Below are positions 1-8,830 of a stretch of 52,392 bases of DNA, piece after piece. The notes below the pieces were generated by a model that worked only from the letters and a program-made list of their open reading frames with translations, did no database searches and had not been told where the DNA came from. Within the stretch, counting starts at the first letter, position 1; the number at the start of each line of letters is the position of its first letter. Location: contig DFAM01000026.1 of the NCBI GenBank assembly GCA_002365595.1, positions 38,179 to 90,570 on the forward strand, read 5' to 3'. The position numbers were made by a program, and so were the translations under genes. This DNA comes from Acinetobacter sp. UBA3106. Lineage in GTDB: Bacteria > Pseudomonadota > Gammaproteobacteria > Pseudomonadales > Moraxellaceae.

Positions 1-366
1 CACTATGGATTTGATTATTTGTTCATTTTTAAGAGAGCTTTAATCTATCCAGTTTAATCTCAGTTAAGATCTGCCAAATGCTGTTTTTTAATACAGCATT
101 TTTAATGCTGATGTTTAACAATAAGCAGCAAATTTTAAGTCGAACTGAAATGAAGAAAAATCAGCCAAGACTGAGTTAACAACTTGCCTGTTGAATTGAC
201 ACTTAAAGAAAATCATTTCACCTGAAAAAACATTTCACAAACAGTGTATAAGTTGTTACAAAGATGAAAAGACTAGAATAATAGCCGCGTCATTCCTCCA
301 GCTTAAATAGGCTGCAGGATTGAACGGCAAGTTTGAAACTAAAAAATAAAGGAACACCCCGAGCTA
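1..366. other. Non-coding leader region upstream of the SbmA-like gene
   Basis: No convincing gene here. A terminator-like hairpin lies at 77-103. The rest is AT-rich and probably holds the promoter and 5' UTR of the gene starting at 367. A TTGTTACAA element at 253-261 resembles half of the dyad seen upstream of the porin at 46924. I could not assign clear -35 and -10 boxes. Confidence 0.5.
77..103 (+). terminator. Rho-independent terminator of a gene left of the window
   Basis: AATGCTGT (77-84) pairs with ACAGCATT (93-100), followed by a short T run. It probably ends a plus-strand gene whose body lies before position 1. Confidence 0.55.
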
Positions 367-1563
367 ATGTTTAAATCTTTTTTCCCGAACCCGAAGTGGT
401 TCTTTTTGTCGTTGGTGCTGTGGTTTGGAATCAATATTGCCTTGTGGTATTCCGGTGGCAATAGTTGGGGAACCGTTTTAGGCTTTGCACCTGGCTATGC
501 CACTGCAGAATTACCGATTGGGGTAAGTCGCTTTTGGTCACCTTCATTTTTATGGTTCTACCTGTGGTTCATCGTTTCCACCGTCATTTTTGCCCTGTTC
601 TGGCGGTTTAAGTCCAGCAATCCATGGCAGGGCTGGTCGGTCTGGGGTTCGGCTTTTATTCTGTTCAATATCTGGTTTGCGGTACAGGTCAATGTGGTGG
701 TGAATGCCTGGTACAGCCCGTTTTATGACCTGATTCAGAAAATGCTGAGCAGTGGTGGAGGCAATGTCAATTTACTCTACAGTGAAACCTTGACCTTCCT
801 GTATGTCGCGATGGTCTATGTAACCATTGCGGTGTTTAACCTGTTCTTTGTCAGTCATTATATTTTCCGCTGGCGTACCGCCATGAATGACTATTACACC
901 GCGCATTGGGAACAGTTGCGTCATATTGAAGGGGCTTCGCAGCGTATTCAGGAAGATACCATGCGTTTTGCCAAAACCACCGAGAGTTTGGGAGTGAGTT
1001 TCATTCAGGCGCTGATGACTTTAATGGCATTTTTACCGGTGTTATTACAGTTGTCATCGCACGTGAAACAACTACCAGTGATTGGTGAAATTCCTTATGC
1101 ACTGGTCTGGGCTGCCATTAGCTGGGCAGTGCTGGGCACCGTGGTGTTAATGCTGGTCGGTTATAAATTGCCGGGTCTGGAATTTAATAACCAGAAAGTT
1201 GAAGCTGCTTACCGGAAAGAACTGGTGTATGGCGAGGACTATGCTGATCGTGCCGATCCGCTGACCTTAAAAGAATTGTTCAATCGCGTGCGTTTTAATT
1301 ATTTCCGCCTGTATTTCCATTATGCCTATTTCAACCTGGTGCGAATCTGGTACATGCAACTGGACAATCTGTATGGTTTATTCGTGCTGTTCCCGAGTAT
1401 TGCCGCAGGGACGATTACACTGGGCCTGATGATGCAGATTGCCAATGTCTTTGGTAAGGTACGTGAGTCATTTCAGTATTTAATTGAGTCTTGGCCAACG
1501 ATTATTGAATTGCTTTCGATTTATAAGCGTTTACGGGCCTTTGAATCGACTTTGCATAATTAA
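367..1563 (+). CDS. sbmA: SbmA/BacA-family inner-membrane peptide transporter
   Basis: 398 aa, close to the roughly 406 aa of E. coli SbmA. It is rich in hydrophobic segments: about residues 10-30, 60-80, 92-112, 140-165, 210-230, 245-270 and 345-362. The aromatic-rich region with NAWYSPFYD near residue 113 is typical of SbmA/BacA. The family lacks an ATPase domain and uses proton motive force to import peptide antibiotics such as proline-rich peptides, microcins and bleomycin. The ATG at 367 follows an AAAGGA-like site, though spacing is long (about 14 nt). It appears monocistronic, with a strong terminator at 1586-1609. The family call is firm; substrate is inferred from family. Confidence 0.85.
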   Translation: MFKSFFPNPKWFFLSLVLWFGINIALWYSGGNSWGTVLGFAPGYATAELPIGVSRFWSPSFLWFYLWFIVSTVIFALFWRFKSSNPWQGWSVWGSAFILFNIWFAVQVNVVVNAWYSPFYDLIQKMLSSGGGNVNLLYSETLTFLYVAMVYVTIAVFNLFFVSHYIFRWRTAMNDYYTAHWEQLRHIEGASQRIQEDTMRFAKTTESLGVSFIQALMTLMAFLPVLLQLSSHVKQLPVIGEIPYALVWAAISWAVLGTVVLMLVGYKLPGLEFNNQKVEAAYRKELVYGEDYADRADPLTLKELFNRVRFNYFRLYFHYAYFNLVRIWYMQLDNLYGLFVLFPSIAAGTITLGLMMQIANVFGKVRESFQYLIESWPTIIELLSIYKRLRAFESTLHN

Positions 1564-1585
1564 TCAATACTTAAATTCAGCAATA

Positions 1586-1609
1586 AACCCGCATAATGCG
1601 GGTTTTTTT
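1586..1609 (+). terminator. Rho-independent terminator after sbmA
   Basis: AACCCGCA (1586-1593) and TGCGGGTT (1597-1604) form a perfect 8-bp stem with a TAA loop, followed by a T run. Confidence 0.85.
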
Positions 1610-1679
1610 ATACTGTTTTATATTCCACAATCATGAAAACGCTGAGCTATAGTGATCAAAAAGGGAAAGGACAAGAAAA

Positions 1680-2750
1680 ATGAAAAGGTTTTATACGTGG
1701 ACTTCGCTTTGCTGTCTGGCCGTGAGCAGTCCTTTAATATTTGCCAAAGAAATACAAGGCGTGTCTTTTTCACATCAGGATTGGGAGGTGTATTGCAGTA
1801 ATACCGGCACCTGTCGGGCAGCGGGCTATCAGGATGATGATCTGCAAAGCATGCCAGCCACAATCTTGTTGACCCGTAAAGCCGGGGCAAAACAAACTGT
1901 GCAAGGGAGATTTGCATTATCCAGTTTTGATCAAGACTTAAATAGCAAAAAACTGAATAATCTACACTTTTTTATAAATAATAAAGATTATGGCCAAGTA
2001 AATATTAACATTTCAGAGCAACTGCTGACAGGAACGCTAAATAGCAAACAGCTCAATGCACTGTTACGACAGAGCCGGAAAAAAGCCAACATCGTATTTA
2101 AAAATGCTTATTACACCTGGCAGGTTTCTGATGCGGGCATGACAGCTTCACTGTTGAAAATGGATGATTTTCAAAAACGTATAGGGACGATAGGGGCTTT
2201 GGTCAAGCCCGGCACTGCAAGTGAGGCGAAAGTATTGGCGGCGCAGCCTAAACGAGTAGTCACCAAAGTGAAAACCGCAGCAAGACCGTATTTAATCCTT
2301 CAGCCCAAAACTAAACCGTACCAAAACCTGCATAAGTTACTCATGGCTGCCGGGTCGACACAGCCAGATGCCGCTGAATTTTGTGAAGGTATTTATGATG
2401 GAGAGGGTGCCAAACCGCAAGCGATTGAACTCTATAAGCTCACTAATAACAAAGTTCTAGCCACCACACTATGCTGGCGCGGTGCCTATAATGAAGGTTA
2501 TGGGGCTTGGGTAATGAATCAATCTTTAACAGGCAAAGCGACTTTTGTGACTGAATCTGCATCGGATTTTGCCGCCGGCGAAATCAGCAGTGCGCAAAAG
2601 GGTCGCGGTATTGGCGATTGCTGGAAAATGGGTGAATGGATTTGGCAGGGACAAGCTTTTGTTCAAACTGTAGATCGTTGGTCGGGTATGTGTAAAGGTT
2701 TTGCTGGTGGTGCCTGGGATCTGGATCTCATTGAAGCCGTGGTGAAATAA
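1680..2750 (+). CDS. DUF1176 domain protein, exported
   Basis: 356 aa with a signal peptide (MKRFYTWTSLCCLAVSS..., cleavage probably after IFA near residue 22). The mature part opens with a segment like FSHQDWEVYCSNTGTCRAAGY, which is typical of DUF1176 proteins. The C-terminal half has paired cysteines (near residues 236, 266, 319 and 338) suited to periplasmic disulphides. The ATG at 1680 follows AAAGGACA at good distance. It appears to be a single-gene unit downstream of sbmA's terminator. Molecular function is unknown in the family; I call only the domain and the probable periplasmic location. Confidence 0.75.
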   Translation: MKRFYTWTSLCCLAVSSPLIFAKEIQGVSFSHQDWEVYCSNTGTCRAAGYQDDDLQSMPATILLTRKAGAKQTVQGRFALSSFDQDLNSKKLNNLHFFINNKDYGQVNINISEQLLTGTLNSKQLNALLRQSRKKANIVFKNAYYTWQVSDAGMTASLLKMDDFQKRIGTIGALVKPGTASEAKVLAAQPKRVVTKVKTAARPYLILQPKTKPYQNLHKLLMAAGSTQPDAAEFCEGIYDGEGAKPQAIELYKLTNNKVLATTLCWRGAYNEGYGAWVMNQSLTGKATFVTESASDFAAGEISSAQKGRGIGDCWKMGEWIWQGQAFVQTVDRWSGMCKGFAGGAWDLDLIEAVVK

Positions 2751-3074
2751 CCCATTTCATTTATGCTTTTGATTACGCCAGCTAGTTATTTGTATAAAAG
2801 AATAAATTTTCATCAGTTTATGATGGAAATTGTCGAATAGCTTCAGGAATAACTGAAGCTTCACCAATCATTAAAAAAAATAAGCTGACGCAAAAATGTT
2901 ATCCGGTTCAGATTTTAGGGTTAAAAGCTTTAAAAAATTGGCAGTTATTTTGCATTTTTATGCAAAAATGCATTCTTAAGCTCATGAGAATTAATAATAA
3001 AATCAAAGTGCTGTATTTGTTATTTCCCCGATTTTCATATATTTTCTAAAGACAGCATTAGTGAGCATTAATAC
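2751..3074. other. Intergenic stretch, no gene seen
   Basis: AT-rich, 324 nt. A hairpin AGCTTCAG/CTGAAGCT lies near 2839-2861 without a clear T run. It probably contains the end of the DUF1176 transcript and the promoter of the next gene. I found no open reading frame with a ribosome binding site. Confidence 0.5.
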
Positions 3075-4070
3075 GTGAATTTCAAAACATTCATCTTGAT
3101 TGGCGGAGTGGGTATCACTTTACATGGCTGTACCAGTTTTAATGCTTTAAGCTCAGATGAACCCGTTCAAAATTTTGCTTCAGCGCAGGAAATGCTTGTT
3201 CAAAAAAATATTAATCAGCCTAATGGACAGGCGAAAGAATATGTTTATTCTTGGGGACCAAAACAGAATGAGAAAGAACCTCAGTCTTTATATCCAAGAA
3301 AATATTTAAGCAATTACTGTACTGCCAAGAAGGGTAAATTCACGCTGCTCTATAAGAGTTCCATGGCTTTGGTGAAAAATGTAAACGATAAAAAACGCTT
3401 GTCAGCATCCGGCAATGTCAAACAGGGCATAGGCGCCTATAAATGTGTACAAAATAACGGACAAAGCTGGATTGCATCGATTGAACCGGTGGCTGAACGT
3501 AAACTCAATGATGGCAGTGAAGCCCGGTTAGTAAGTTTACAAACTAGGCTGATGTCTGCGGATGATGCAAAAAAGTTTTATAAAAATATCAGTATAAGCA
3601 CCAATGTTACCGATAAAAAAATTAATTCCAGTGATACAGGTAATAAAAAAGCACTGAATAAATCTGTCCTTCAAAAAGAGGCGGATGCTAAAAAAGAAAC
3701 CGATCTGAAAAAAGAAAGCAAACCTACACTAGAGGTAGCTGAAAAACAGCCGTTAAAAGTCGCGGAAAGCCCACAGCAGCAACAGATGAAATTTTATGTC
3801 GCTGCACGGCGGGATTTAAATAGCGGTAAAAATCAGATCACTGCCTGTAATAATGCACAGCGGGCTTATAACTATGGCAAGTTGCAGGGAACCGACGGAA
3901 CCCGGGTTTATACTGAGTCGGGGATGCTGGTAGCGCGCTGTTTAACCAGTGTGCCAAGTTATAGCAGCCGTTTTTCCAATGCCAAAGCTCAGGCGGTAAA
4001 AATTTTGCAGAATCTGGCCAATAATTATAATCATGCCGGAGCGAAGAATATGCTCAGGCAGATGAAGTAG
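3075..4070 (+). CDS. Putative lipoprotein, function unknown
   Basis: 331 aa. The N-terminus MNFKTFILIGGVGITLHGCTS has a hydrophobic core and a lipobox-like LHGC with the cysteine at residue 19, so it is probably lipidated and membrane-anchored. Residues about 185-235 are a low-complexity, Lys/Glu-rich linker (KKETDLKKESKPTLE...). The C-terminal segment (about 235-331) is more ordered and helical, with conserved-looking Cys at 257 and 288. The start is GTG at 3075; there is no strong Shine-Dalgarno, so the start is less certain, but the lipobox argues for it. No family is recognised. Confidence 0.65.
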   Translation: MNFKTFILIGGVGITLHGCTSFNALSSDEPVQNFASAQEMLVQKNINQPNGQAKEYVYSWGPKQNEKEPQSLYPRKYLSNYCTAKKGKFTLLYKSSMALVKNVNDKKRLSASGNVKQGIGAYKCVQNNGQSWIASIEPVAERKLNDGSEARLVSLQTRLMSADDAKKFYKNISISTNVTDKKINSSDTGNKKALNKSVLQKEADAKKETDLKKESKPTLEVAEKQPLKVAESPQQQQMKFYVAARRDLNSGKNQITACNNAQRAYNYGKLQGTDGTRVYTESGMLVARCLTSVPSYSSRFSNAKAQAVKILQNLANNYNHAGAKNMLRQMK

Positions 4071-4343
4071 GACTATTTTTTATTCTTAATCTCTCCTTCC
4101 TCTAGCATTCTCAAAATACATTCTGAGGATGCTTTCACTTGCCTTTCTTTTAAAGTAGCGTCTTAAAAAGTGCTGAACAGAGAGAGGGATTCCTAATCTC
4201 AAATTCACATTTACACTAATATGCACCAAATCAGATTAGGTTTTTGCTCGGGCTTGAGTATTGCTATAAATTACAGAGTAATAATACGAGCAAGGCGCGA
4301 GTCTATGATACAAAGTAGCTGATTGTTAAAAAGAGATTCGCTT

Positions 4344-4865
4344 ATGTCACGCCAAACTGAGGTTATCCGTCGCAGATTTACAGCTAAAATTCGGTGGGGA
4401 TTAATGGCAATGGCCTTGATGGGTACCACCCAAATAGCTATTGCGGGGCCAACAGTCGATCAGCTGAGTAACTGTCTGGTGAAATCTACCACGGCAGCAG
4501 ATAAAACGACTGTATTGCAATGGACCTTTATCGCGTTATCTGCACATCCGGAATTGAAAAAATTTAGCAATGTAAATGAAGAACAAAGAACCCAGCTGGA
4601 TAAAAATTTAGCCCAAGTATTGCAGCGTATATTGGTCGAGCAATGTTCTGCACAGACCAAAGCGGTAATTACTGCGGAAGGTGTACAAGCGGTGGGTGAT
4701 AGTTTTCAGGAGCTTGGACAGATTACTGGTGAGGAAATTTTAGAAAATCCTGAAGTGAAAAGTCAGCTCAAAGGTGTGCTGCGTTATGTCGATTTAAATA
4801 AATTGGTGATGACGTTTTTGACGCCTGATGTGTGGAATAAGTTGGGGACTATTCGGAATAAATAA
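4344..4865 (+). CDS. Small exported protein, function unknown
   Basis: 173 aa from the ATG at 4344. An in-frame TTG at 4323 would add 7 residues, but AAGAGA at 4331-4336 is well placed for the ATG. N-terminal arginine-rich segment (VIRRRFTAKIR) is followed by a hydrophobic stretch and a likely signal cleavage after AIAG near residue 34. The mature part is mostly helical with two cysteines (near residues 43 and 95), consistent with a periplasmic disulphide. I do not recognise the family. It is followed directly by a block of inverted repeats at 4876-5015. Confidence 0.6.
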   Translation: MSRQTEVIRRRFTAKIRWGLMAMALMGTTQIAIAGPTVDQLSNCLVKSTTAADKTTVLQWTFIALSAHPELKKFSNVNEEQRTQLDKNLAQVLQRILVEQCSAQTKAVITAEGVQAVGDSFQELGQITGEEILENPEVKSQLKGVLRYVDLNKLVMTFLTPDVWNKLGTIRNK

Positions 4866-4875
4866 GTAAAAAAGT

Positions 4876-5015
4876 CCCCCTTTAGAAAAGGGGGATTTAG
4901 GGGATTTTTCAAGATCATCATAAAATCCTCTCCCTAGTCCTCTCCTTTGCCAAAGGAGAGAGAATTAAGCGTATCAAATTAATTAAATGACACTCCCTCT
5001 CCCATTGGGAGAGGG
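4876..5015. repeat. Three REP-like inverted repeats in tandem
   Basis: Three GC-rich palindromes sit within 140 nt. CCCCCTTT/AAAGGGGG is at 4876-4894. CTCTCCTTTG/CAAAGGAGAG is at 4940-4960. CCCTCTCCC/GGGAGAGGG is at 4995-5015, followed by a GGGGTGAGGG tail. They resemble the dispersed intergenic palindromes common in gamma-proteobacteria. They lie between convergent genes and may also stop transcription from both sides. Confidence 0.7.
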
Positions 5016-5045
5016 TTGGGGTGAGGGATAATTTAAAAGAGAAAA

Positions 5046-5651
5046 TTAAATAAGATCAGTATAAAATTTCTCATACTCATCATTCACCGCTTCACCTCGC
5101 AGCAAATAGCCTTTCGGTTGAATATAACTATAAATTTCCCGTGCAGGTTGCTCATGCCAACCAATATTAAAAGCACACAGTTTTGGGAAAAATGTCATGT
5201 GACTATAGTTCAAATTGTTATGAATCCAATATGCCAACTGTTGCCAATTACTTGGGTCTTTCTCATAAAGTTCCAAGAATGATGGAATGACAATACACGC
5301 CGTTGCACCGTAACCTTTTTCATCAGGGTAGTCCCAAATGTGGCTCGCAAAGTTTTTCTCATTGCTGGCGCAGTTATGTCCTTTTTCATTGCCCAATTGA
5401 TTTACGCTTGGTGAACGATATGCAGATCGAATGGCGATACGACCAAACTTGTCTTGCAGTGGCTCAAGCAGTTGCTCGCAAAGTTGTGTGCCTGTGCGAA
5501 TGGCAATATCAGGATGGTCAGGGTAGTTGGGGACGCCGTACCAATTGGCGATTTCGCTATACAGGAAATCACGCATAAAAAAAGACTTTGAAAGTTGAAT
5601 GCGTCCTAAGTCTTCGAGTTTGGCGATAGAGGATACTTTTTTGATGGTCAT
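5046..5651 (-). CDS. M15-peptidase-like protein
   Basis: 201 aa, no signal peptide. The motif RSAYRSPSVN (75-84) followed by a Ser-His pair at 103-104, acidic residues at 107 and 110, and a Trp-His at 165-166 matches the order of elements in M15 D-Ala-D-Ala carboxypeptidase/endolysin-type folds (SxH...D...H). The zinc site spacing is unusual, so activity is uncertain. Lack of an export signal suggests a cytoplasmic or co-exported protein. It lies on the minus strand downstream of the FRG-domain gene, with a 67-nt gap. The fold call is inference from motif order. Confidence 0.5.
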   Translation of the reverse strand: MTIKKVSSIAKLEDLGRIQLSKSFFMRDFLYSEIANWYGVPNYPDHPDIAIRTGTQLCEQLLEPLQDKFGRIAIRSAYRSPSVNQLGNEKGHNCASNEKNFASHIWDYPDEKGYGATACIVIPSFLELYEKDPSNWQQLAYWIHNNLNYSHMTFFPKLCAFNIGWHEQPAREIYSYIQPKGYLLRGEAVNDEYEKFYTDLI

Positions 5652-5718
5652 ATTGAGATTTTTTATATGTTGGAAGAAAAAGACTCTTTAATAATTAAAA
5701 GAGTCTAATTTAATAATA

Positions 5719-7260
5719 TTACTTAGAATCTGCTTCGAGTTCTAATTTTGACTTTATATATTTCGCTGTATTTTCTAGACTAGGATAAATAGTACGAAGG
5801 TTAACTTTTAGCTGATCTAGCTCTTTTAAAATGGAGCTTTTGTTAGCTGATTTAATTCTAATCCGTTTTATCTTAAAGACATCATTGCCATCTTCAGGCA
5901 GGCTTGCATCTAATCCGAAAAGTAAAAAAGAGCCTGCTTGAGCTATAATCCTATCCTGTGTTAATCGTCCCTTAACACATAAAACCTTGTTTAAATCAGA
6001 AATTTTAATCTTAGGTTCAAAGTATGGCTTTTCTTGTCTAATAAAATGAATGTAACTAGCATATGCTTCATTGTTCTCGTAGTCTGTGGACTTGAAAGCC
6101 TTTCTAGGAGGAGTTTCTGATTCACATTGCTCTATGAGTTTAATTAATTCTTTTTTTTGTGATTCTGTCAATTTTGCTAAATTTGTCACACAAGAAACAG
6201 CATCTGAGTCGAAATATTTAATCTCGCTTTTCTTTATATAGAATAATATGACTTCACCATCAATATCCTTTTCTTTACCCTTATCATCTTTTTCAATTTC
6301 ACAAGCAAAATATAGTGCTGCTAATGGGTTACTAGAAATATCTAACAATCTTGTTGGAAACGAATAATGTTGCATATGAGTAAGAATATCAAAGCATCTA
6401 CTTTCATTTGAAAAAGATTTAGGCTCTGTTGTGAGTAAGTCCATGAATGAACTTTTTTCGGACTTTAAATAAATAGGTCCTTTTGATTTATATTGTCTAA
6501 ATAAGGTTGGTTGTAAAAAATAACGCAAGGCATCTCTATGGCCTCGGAAAAATAGTTCGCGATTTTTAAGTTCATCTTCAGTGCTTAATTCATTGATTTT
6601 ATCTATGAATTGAGAAACACTAGCAATTGTGTGTTGTGGTTGAGTTTCTAATTCAGCTACTACAGTTACATCTAAACTACTTATTGGAGAGGGAGAGATA
6701 TATTGAGGTAATGGAAGAGGGTCATTATAGGTGGGAAATAAATTTATGTAAGTGCTGTTGTTGAATATTTGGAAATGGGGATTATTCGCTGATAGAGCAA
6801 AGATATCTCCTGATTTTAAAGCCCAATGATTTCTATATTCTTCTAATCCTTCAAATTTTAAATATTCTTTAATTGTGTTTAAATAAAAATCAAAATCCTT
6901 ATTTTTTTGTTTCCAAGTTTCCTTAGTATCTTCATCTGTGTATGTGATATCTTCTCTAGTTTGAATATTTATAGAATGTAATTTATTAAATTCAACAACT
7001 ATATTTTGTTCTTCAGAAGAATATGTAATGTTTAAAATTTTACCTAATGAAATTTCTTTTTCAAAACGCTCCATAGTAACTAGAGCAGGGTATTTTTTGA
7101 GTAAATCTAATTTTTCTTGGGTTAATGTTTTATATAAAATACGAATATCTTCATCTGTATATTCTAGGAAACGACTCGAATGAAAATTAATTTGATATAT
7201 TTCATCATTCTGAGTAATTTGATGTTCATTGCTAACTTGTAATATATTGAAAAAACTCAT
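5719..7260 (-). CDS. FRG-domain protein
   Basis: 513 aa. The signature FFRGH (237-241) is followed by YFLQPTLFR (247-255) and then HYSFPTRLLDISSNPLAALYF (298-318), which defines the FRG domain. N-terminal 190 residues and the C-terminal 130 residues are not recognised. FRG proteins are found scattered in mobile and defence loci; their biochemical role is not established. The gene is clearly more AT-rich than gatB next door and lies behind gatB's terminator (7285-7314), so it looks like an acquired single gene with its own promoter. The ATG at 7260 has only a distant AAGGA. Confidence 0.8.
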   Translation of the reverse strand: MSFFNILQVSNEHQITQNDEIYQINFHSSRFLEYTDEDIRILYKTLTQEKLDLLKKYPALVTMERFEKEISLGKILNITYSSEEQNIVVEFNKLHSINIQTREDITYTDEDTKETWKQKNKDFDFYLNTIKEYLKFEGLEEYRNHWALKSGDIFALSANNPHFQIFNNSTYINLFPTYNDPLPLPQYISPSPISSLDVTVVAELETQPQHTIASVSQFIDKINELSTEDELKNRELFFRGHRDALRYFLQPTLFRQYKSKGPIYLKSEKSSFMDLLTTEPKSFSNESRCFDILTHMQHYSFPTRLLDISSNPLAALYFACEIEKDDKGKEKDIDGEVILFYIKKSEIKYFDSDAVSCVTNLAKLTESQKKELIKLIEQCESETPPRKAFKSTDYENNEAYASYIHFIRQEKPYFEPKIKISDLNKVLCVKGRLTQDRIIAQAGSFLLFGLDASLPEDGNDVFKIKRIRIKSANKSSILKELDQLKVNLRTIYPSLENTAKYIKSKLELEADSK

Positions 7261-7284
7261 TTATAAAGATAATCCTTGAAATTA

Positions 7285-7314
7285 TAAAAACCCCGCACTA
7301 AGCGAGGTTTTTAT
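7285..7314 (-). terminator. Rho-independent terminator of gatCAB
   Basis: Read on the minus strand, AAAAACCTCGC pairs imperfectly with GCGGGGTTTTT around a short loop, with T-rich flanks on both sides. It lies between the gatB stop and the FRG gene start, so it separates the housekeeping operon from the acquired gene. Confidence 0.75.
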
Positions 7315-7342
7315 CTCATGAAAATAACTAATTAGTCAATTA

Positions 7343-8830
7343 TCAACCAATCAATTTCTTCATTAATTCATTGACTTGTGCAGGGTTGGCTTTACCTTTT
7401 GCAGCTTTCATTACTTGACCCACAAGACCGTTAAAGGCTTTCTCTTTACCAGACTTATATTCCTCAACCATCTTCTCGTTGGCAGCAAGCACTTCCTTAA
7501 TAATCGCTTCAATTGCGCCTGTATCAGTTTCCTGTTTCAAGCCTTTTTCAGCAATAATTTCGTCCGCAGTTTTGCCTTCTTCCCACATAAAGCCGAATAC
7601 TTGTTTCGCGATCTTACCGTTAATGGTGTTATCCACAATACGCGCGATCATACCGCCAAGTTTTTCCGCAGATACAGGAGAATCAGCCAAATCTAAGCCT
7701 GCTTTGTTTAGCGCCCCTGAGAATTCACCCATCACCCAGTTTGCAGACACTTTACCTTGTGCAGCACCACCCGCAGAAGCAACCACAACTTCGTAGAAGT
7801 CTGATAGCTCGCGTGTAAGCGTTAAAACGTGCGCATCGTACTCAGTCACACCAAAGTCAGCCACAAAACGCGCACGACGTGCAGCAGGAAGCTCAGGCAT
7901 GGTTGCTTTAATGGCTTCGATTTGCTCATCCGCAATGACTACAGGCAACAAGTCTGGGTCAGGGAAGTAGCGGTAATCGTTCGCTTCTTCTTTCGAACGC
8001 ATAGAACGCGTTTCCATTTTTACAGGGTCGAACAAACGTGTTTCTTGGTCAATCGTACCGTCCCATTCCAGGATTTCCATTTGACGTTCAATTTCAACAT
8101 TGATCGCTTGTTCAATGAAACGGAATGAGTTGAGGTTTTTCAATTCACAACGTGTACCGAATGGTTGACCCGGACGACGTAAAGACACGTTACAGTCAGC
8201 ACGGAATGAACCTTCCGCCATGTTACCATCAGAGATGCCTAACCAACGCACAAGTGTGTGAATCGCTTTAATGTAGGCAACCGCTTCTTCAACCGAACGC
8301 ATATCGGGTTCAGATACGATTTCAAGCAGCGGAGTACCCGCACGGTTCAAATCGATGCCTGACATGCCTTCAAACTGGTCATGAATCGATTTACCTGCAT
8401 CTTCCTCAAGGTGTGCACGCGTCACGCCAATACGTTTGGTTGTGCCATCTTCAAGCTGGATATCGATATGACCCAAGCCCACAATCGGGTTATCCATCTG
8501 GCTGATCTGATAGCCTTTTGGAGAGTCAGGGTAGAAATAGTTTTTACGTGCGAACACAGATGCTTGGTCAATGTAAGCATCAATCCCCAAACCAAAGCGA
8601 ATTGCAAGATCAACCACTTCTTTGTTCAATACTGGCAATACGCCCGGCATCGCCAAATCTACAAGGCTGGCCTGAGTGTTTGGATCATTACCAAATTCAG
8701 TTGATGAGCCCGAGAAGATTTTAGATTTGGTCGCAAGCTGAGTGTGAATCTCGATACCAATGACAACTTCCCAACCATCAATCAGGTTAGATTTTGGTTT
8801 AGCAGCGTTCTTTCCGTTGTTTTGGGCCAT
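7343..8830 (-). CDS. gatB: Asp-tRNA(Asn)/Glu-tRNA(Gln) amidotransferase subunit B
   Basis: 495 aa. The sequence has the GatB hallmark start VVIGIEIHTQL (22-32), followed by RKNYFYPDSPKGYQISQ, and the LLEIVSEPDMRS segment. The C-terminal YqeY-like helical tail ends in NELMKKLIG. GatB phosphorylates the misacylated tRNA and accepts ammonia from GatA, converting Glu-tRNA(Gln) or Asp-tRNA(Asn) to the correct amide form in the cytoplasm. The start codon overlaps the gatA stop by one base (TAATG), so translation is coupled. Length matches the family. Confidence 0.97.
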   Translation of the reverse strand: MAQNNGKNAAKPKSNLIDGWEVVIGIEIHTQLATKSKIFSGSSTEFGNDPNTQASLVDLAMPGVLPVLNKEVVDLAIRFGLGIDAYIDQASVFARKNYFYPDSPKGYQISQMDNPIVGLGHIDIQLEDGTTKRIGVTRAHLEEDAGKSIHDQFEGMSGIDLNRAGTPLLEIVSEPDMRSVEEAVAYIKAIHTLVRWLGISDGNMAEGSFRADCNVSLRRPGQPFGTRCELKNLNSFRFIEQAINVEIERQMEILEWDGTIDQETRLFDPVKMETRSMRSKEEANDYRYFPDPDLLPVVIADEQIEAIKATMPELPAARRARFVADFGVTEYDAHVLTLTRELSDFYEVVVASAGGAAQGKVSANWVMGEFSGALNKAGLDLADSPVSAEKLGGMIARIVDNTINGKIAKQVFGFMWEEGKTADEIIAEKGLKQETDTGAIEAIIKEVLAANEKMVEEYKSGKEKAFNGLVGQVMKAAKGKANPAQVNELMKKLIG

